From positions 50,998 to 114,997 of the forward strand of contig NZ_FNDK01000010.1 of NCBI RefSeq assembly GCF_900099605.1: a DNA stretch of 64,000 bases, read 5' to 3'. How positions within the stretch are numbered: the first letter of the stretch is position 1; each line of letters begins with the position of its first letter. The notes beneath the pieces are model-generated. The model was not told the origin of the DNA. It saw only the letters and a list, made by a program, of their open reading frames with translations, and did no database searches. The position numbers and the translations under genes are program-made. Shown here in pieces: positions 60,639-64,000 of the stretch. The stretch comes from Alteribacillus persepolensis (GTDB lineage Bacteria; Bacillota; Bacilli; Bacillales; Marinococcaceae).

Positions 60639-62168
60639 ATGACCGTTCTACATAAAACAGCAGCTATCCTCATGGTATTATGTATTGTCTTTCCTCTTGC
60701 CATTCCTGTCAATACAACCGCTGCGTCTGACATCAATTTTGATTATGGCGAGGATGAGCCAACATTAACTCAGACAGAGGGACAGGGAAGAGATACTGGC
60801 TCTTCTGGGGGCAATAGCGGCGGTGGAGATATACCTGGCGGCACTCCAAAAGAAAACTCCCCAGGTTTTTGGGGAAGCATCTGGAACTGGGGGAAAGAAG
60901 TCGTTCAAGAAGCAGGCAGCACCGTTGCGGAATTTATGGGTGATGCAGGTGAGTCACTGGGAGATGCCGTATCAAGTGTGGCTCCCAATCTAGGCGAGAA
61001 AATAAAAGAATACAGCAATCAGCTGGAAGATATCATCAAAGGGTTAACCAATCCTGCCTCGGCGGGAGAGTTTTTCCGTTCGCTTGGAAAAGGGATGTTT
61101 GCCCTTTCTCCGATTGGCGGGGGAATGGTTCTTGCTGACTTGTTATCAAGCGGAGCGGTGGACGCGTGGAATGCGATGCCTGATTGGGCTCAAGGATTGC
61201 TTAAAGGACTCGCGGTTGGAGTGGGCATTGCGGCTGCGATTATTGGCGGTGCGTTTCTGCTCGCTGGATTAGGAGTTATTGCAGCCGGCACGCTTCTCAC
61301 TGCAGCGGTTTTGGCAGGAATTGGTGCTCTGGGTGCTGCGATTTACGGAGCCATTGCCGGCGGAGAGAATTTTAGCGCACTGACGGCCAGTGGAATTGTA
61401 TTAGGAACTGTCTTCATTCCGCTGTCTGGAAAAATAGCCGGGGCGGTACTTAGTACACGCATGGCCCTTATGCTGGGCGCACGGGCGCATCTGGCGTTTG
61501 GCAGTTTTTCCGGCTGGGCGATGACAAAGCTGTCAGCCGGCTGGGCAAGCATTTCAGGATTTCTTGCTGCCAATAAAATGGGGTTTCTCATCGGGGGAGG
61601 CATCCCCTTTGCTCAACATGTAATGGTGCTGTGGGATGATCCTTCAGCTTTTGACATGAAAATGGCACTGGTGGACATCGCTGCAGGTACTTTGACCGGT
61701 GGACTCTTAGCTGGGCTGGGCAGCGGGTTTATGGCTCTTGCTCGAGCGGATAAATGGAAAAGGGTGCTGGCTGCTTCCGGGATAGGAGGAAGTGCTGCTG
61801 CGCTTAGTGACTGGGTACTTGGCAATGGTTTGGCTCTCTCTTCCTTTCTTACAGGTGCATTGATTACATCTATCTTCTTCCCAATGGGAGCTCATTCGAT
61901 GACGATGGCCAATCAAACCATTGGTAAAGCACTGAATCCAAAGCAAAAAACAACGATGAATCAAGTCATCAATGTGATCAACGGAGTCAAACAGACGGTG
62001 TTTACAAATCACTTCAAAAAACCGATAACAGATGGGTTTCATAAACTAGGAGAGATGTTTTCCAATGGCTGGAACCGTTTGACAGAAGGAAATTTAAGCA
62101 ACGTAGAACATGTCGATACGGAACAGCTTCAACATAACATCGATGAAAAAACAAACAGTCGTTCATGA
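60639..62168 (+). CDS. Large Gly/Ala-rich secreted or membrane protein of unknown function
   Basis: The protein has 509 residues: signal peptide (HKTAAILMVLCIVFPLAIPV, cleavage about 28), a Gly/Ser-rich acidic linker (about 45-80), amphipathic helices (about 80-140), then several glycine-zipper hydrophobic segments (about 175-260, 260-290, 315-335, 350-425), and a polar C-terminus. The plan is reminiscent of pore-forming or polymorphic-toxin pre-domains, but no toxin domain is visible. It starts at ATG 60639 after ACAGGAGGG, 20 bases past the TadG-like gene, so it belongs to the pilus operon. Function unknown. Confidence 0.7.
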   Translation: MTVLHKTAAILMVLCIVFPLAIPVNTTAASDINFDYGEDEPTLTQTEGQGRDTGSSGGNSGGGDIPGGTPKENSPGFWGSIWNWGKEVVQEAGSTVAEFMGDAGESLGDAVSSVAPNLGEKIKEYSNQLEDIIKGLTNPASAGEFFRSLGKGMFALSPIGGGMVLADLLSSGAVDAWNAMPDWAQGLLKGLAVGVGIAAAIIGGAFLLAGLGVIAAGTLLTAAVLAGIGALGAAIYGAIAGGENFSALTASGIVLGTVFIPLSGKIAGAVLSTRMALMLGARAHLAFGSFSGWAMTKLSAGWASISGFLAANKMGFLIGGGIPFAQHVMVLWDDPSAFDMKMALVDIAAGTLTGGLLAGLGSGFMALARADKWKRVLAASGIGGSAAALSDWVLGNGLALSSFLTGALITSIFFPMGAHSMTMANQTIGKALNPKQKTTMNQVINVINGVKQTVFTNHFKKPITDGFHKLGEMFSNGWNRLTEGNLSNVEHVDTEQLQHNIDEKTNSRS

Positions 62169-62186
62169 GGATAGTGAGGAATACGT

Positions 62187-62492
62187 ATGTTAGTGAAGTT
62201 ATTAAATGTAAGTGTTGTATTGTTTTTTGGTATAGGAATTGCTTCCTTTGTTGTATTTGGCATCAGCCCGGAGGCAGCAGAAGAGATTTTCACCATTCCA
62301 TGGCTGAGTGTCTCTGTGAGGCTGTTGATGTTTGTGTTATTGATTGCTGCAATGACCAATTTCTTTCGTATGCATGCAAAAGAAAAACAAGTAAGATCCG
62401 CTCATCTTCGAAATGGTCTATTGGTATCCATATTCGGCGTGTTATTAGTTGACTGGAAAAATGGATGGCCGATTATCAGCTCGTTGTTCTAG
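62187..62492 (+). CDS. Small three-helix membrane protein
   Basis: The protein has 101 residues with hydrophobic segments at about 4-25, 42-60 and 80-95. GTGAGGA lies before the ATG, 18 bases after the previous stop. Unknown family; last gene before the terminator at 62547. Confidence 0.6.
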   Translation: MLVKLLNVSVVLFFGIGIASFVVFGISPEAAEEIFTIPWLSVSVRLLMFVLLIAAMTNFFRMHAKEKQVRSAHLRNGLLVSIFGVLLVDWKNGWPIISSLF

Positions 62493-62546
62493 TTTTGCTT
62501 TCGTTTTTCGAAACATGAATGACTCGAATAACAAAAGAAGAAAAGA

Positions 62547-62588
62547 ACAGCTTCCACCGTAAAGATGCGGTGGCAAGCTGTGTTTTTC
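62547..62588 (+). terminator. Intrinsic terminator of the pilus operon
   Basis: ACAGCTTCCACCG pairs with CGGTGGCAAGCTGT (one bulge), followed by GTTTTT. Confidence 0.85.
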
Positions 62589-62623
62589 TAACAAGGCAAG
62601 AAAGTACACGAGTTTGGTGTTTT

Positions 62624-62725
62624 CATGGTCCAGCGCAAGCGCCTGCTCGCTCGAGACTCCCTTGGCAGGCTGTGGAAAGGAAAGCCCAGCTTTCCATAGA
62701 CGAGCCTGCAGGACTTGCCCGCAGC
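62624..62725. repeat. Dispersed intergenic repeat, copy 3
   Basis: CATGGTCCAG, then AAGCGCCTGCTCGCTCGAG (62637-62655, identical to 1874-1892), then GGAAAG, CAGCTTTCCATA and CAGGACTTG, in the order of copy 1. It separates the pilus operon terminator from the OmpA-type lipoprotein gene. Confidence 0.75.
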
Positions 62726-62871
62726 CCTCGAATAGCATGAGGCTGAGGCCATACCCGCGGCAGCCGTCCCGTCTGCAGCAGATGCGTTCTAAAGCAGCAG
62801 CTTCTACGGTGACAAGGGCGGTAGTTGAGTGGGTTTCTCAACCATCGTTTTTCTTAAAAGGAGGACCCGGT

Positions 62872-63549
62872 ATGTTAAAAAAATCAGGGATTCTGTTTGT
62901 ATTACTTATAATGGTTTTAGCTGCGTGTGCTAAACAAGAGGAACCTAATACTTCCGTTGAGCCTGCAGCGGAGTCTGATGAAGAAGAAACAAAAGAGCAT
63001 GACACAGGGGAAGAACAACTAGAAGAGAAAAAACAAGAAGTGGAAAAAGAAGAAGCAGATGAGAAAGAAGAGGATTCCCATTCTCCGTTTGATGTATCTG
63101 CTCCCAATGTATCTGCGCCTGACGTCGAAGCTCCCGAGGTGAGTGCACCGGAAATTAGCGCACCGGAAGTAACGGTAAGCCAAGAAGGAGAGGAAGTTAT
63201 CATTAACATGCCAGATCATCTCCTGTTTGATTTTGATGAGTCTATGCTTCGTGAAGATGCGCGGGTTTTACTAGAAGAAATCAGCAGTGAGCTCGAACAA
63301 TATGAAGCAGCAGATATTAGCATTCATGGACATACCGACAACCAAGGAGATGCGGCGTACAATCAGCAGTTATCGCAAAAACGCGCAGAAGCTGTGGAGA
63401 CTTACCTTTTAGAAGAACAGGGGCTGGATCAATTCAGCTTTTCAACGAAAGGATTTGGGGAAAGAGAGCCGGCTGCTCCCAATGATAACGAAGAAAACCG
63501 CGCAAAAAACCGCCGAGTCGAAATGATTATCATACCAAAGGAAGCGTAA
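62872..63549 (+). CDS. OmpA/MotB-domain lipoprotein
   Basis: The protein has 225 residues. The lipobox is LAAC (Cys at about 19) after MLKKSGILFVLLIMV. An acidic Glu/Lys-rich spacer follows, then tandem SAP repeats (VSAPNVSAPDVEAP, EVSAPEISAPEV), then an OmpA-like peptidoglycan-binding domain (about 110-222) with HGHTDNQGDAAYNQQLSQKR and RAKNRRVEMII. It should be anchored in the membrane and bind the wall. AAAAGGAGG precedes the ATG. Its position after the pilus operon suggests a wall-anchoring accessory. Confidence 0.85.
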   Translation: MLKKSGILFVLLIMVLAACAKQEEPNTSVEPAAESDEEETKEHDTGEEQLEEKKQEVEKEEADEKEEDSHSPFDVSAPNVSAPDVEAPEVSAPEISAPEVTVSQEGEEVIINMPDHLLFDFDESMLREDARVLLEEISSELEQYEAADISIHGHTDNQGDAAYNQQLSQKRAEAVETYLLEEQGLDQFSFSTKGFGEREPAAPNDNEENRAKNRRVEMIIIPKEA

Positions 63550-64000
63550 ATGGCACGTCGGTGATGGAGAGAGGAGAAGACGGTAGAAAAAGACAGCTAT
63601 AATCAATCTGAGCCATTGCTAACATCTCCTAATAACCTCCTGCTGAACGTTGTTGGTCCAACGAGGAGTGTAAAGTTATTTTTGGAGGTTGGCAAGTGGC
63701 TCTTTTTTGTCTGGTGGAATATCAGAAATTAGATTACGAATGTTACAATTTTAGTCTGCCATAAACACTTTTGATATACACTAATTACCTATGTAGCAGA
63801 AGCTTTCTTGTGGAATCTTTGAGTGATGTCCTAAATATGTTATCTTTACACGTCTTATAATTTTCCCTACATCCTAAAAGTGTTATATTTCTTGTTTTGA
63901 TTGTCTAATCAAATTTATAAAGTAAAAATCATGGTAGCAGCTAAGGCAATATCATCTACATGTGTGGTACATACCCATTTAAAATAAATCACCCTTGAGT
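63550..64000. other. Terminal gap of 451 bases
   Basis: An imperfect hairpin (CTCCT...CGTTG at 63637-63652 with CAACGAGGAG at 63659-63668) may end the lipoprotein transcript, though its T-run comes late. The rest is AT-rich without a recognisable gene up to the window edge. Confidence 0.4.

Noticed and set aside
62614..62871. N-terminal extension of the OmpA-type lipoprotein
   Set aside because: The extension is repeat-derived sequence; the lipoprotein signal and AAAAGGAGG support ATG 62872.

Overview
The window looks like chromosome of a low-to-mid GC, spore-former-type Firmicute (family Bacillaceae, possibly a halophilic or alkaliphilic member). The evidence is the gene content: a TagD/TagB/TagG/TagH wall teichoic acid set, YckD, PepSY, DUF1450, DUF1871 and YerC-type small proteins, a SinR-type regulator, a YtrA-type GntR, an MhqR-type quinone-stress locus, a BioY-YhfT-YhfS operon, AGGAGG-type ribosome binding sites throughout, and many GTG/TTG starts. 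No rRNA, tRNA, CRISPR array or intact transposase was seen.

Layout. 1-5 kb: end of a UbiD-family decarboxylase, a metallo-beta-lactamase-fold hydrolase, a YckD-like protein, and a two-component system with a PepSY protein (YkoGHI-like). 6-9.5 kb: teichoic acid synthesis and export. 9.6-13 kb: biotin transporter BioY with an acyl-CoA ligase and a thiolase, behind a probable BirA operator. 13.2-19.4 kb: a sigma-54 enhancer-binding protein, two 18-bp enhancer dyads, a near-ideal -24/-12 promoter, then an iron alcohol dehydrogenase, a GntP-type permease and a methylmalonate-semialdehyde dehydrogenase homologue, together a hydroxy-acid catabolic unit. 19.5-24.4 kb: a C69-like peptidase and an MhqR-type quinone/catechol stress locus with two near-identical operators. 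24.5-31.9 kb: small membrane proteins, a decayed ribbon-helix-helix gene with hairpins (possible IS200/IS605 remnant), a MerR regulator, a beta-propeller protein and an SLH protein.

32.3-42.6 kb is an aromatic amino-acid (Phe/Tyr) degradation island. It holds an amino-acid dehydrogenase, 4-hydroxyphenylpyruvate dioxygenase, a 326-residue protein of unknown function, fumarylacetoacetase, homogentisate 1,2-dioxygenase, a second amino-acid dehydrogenase whose start is out of frame across an A7 run, an NhaC antiporter behind a cre site, and a TrpR-like protein. No glutathione-type maleylacetoacetate isomerase is present, so the unknown protein is the best candidate in this cluster for that missing step. 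43-52 kb: a CNNM/CorC protein, a UDP-sulfoquinovose synthase homologue, a nitroreductase, a YtrA-type GntR/ABC transporter and a SinR-like regulator.

53-63.5 kb is a tight-adherence (Tad/Flp) pilus operon of Gram-positive type: an unknown protein, CpaB, TadZ, TadA, TadB, TadC, Flp pilin, TadE, TadG, a large glycine-rich membrane protein of unknown function, a small membrane protein, and an OmpA-domain lipoprotein. No prepilin peptidase is visible. A dispersed intergenic repeat is present in at least three copies (about 1.9, 5.5 and 62.6 kb), and a different repeat type lies near 29.2 kb.
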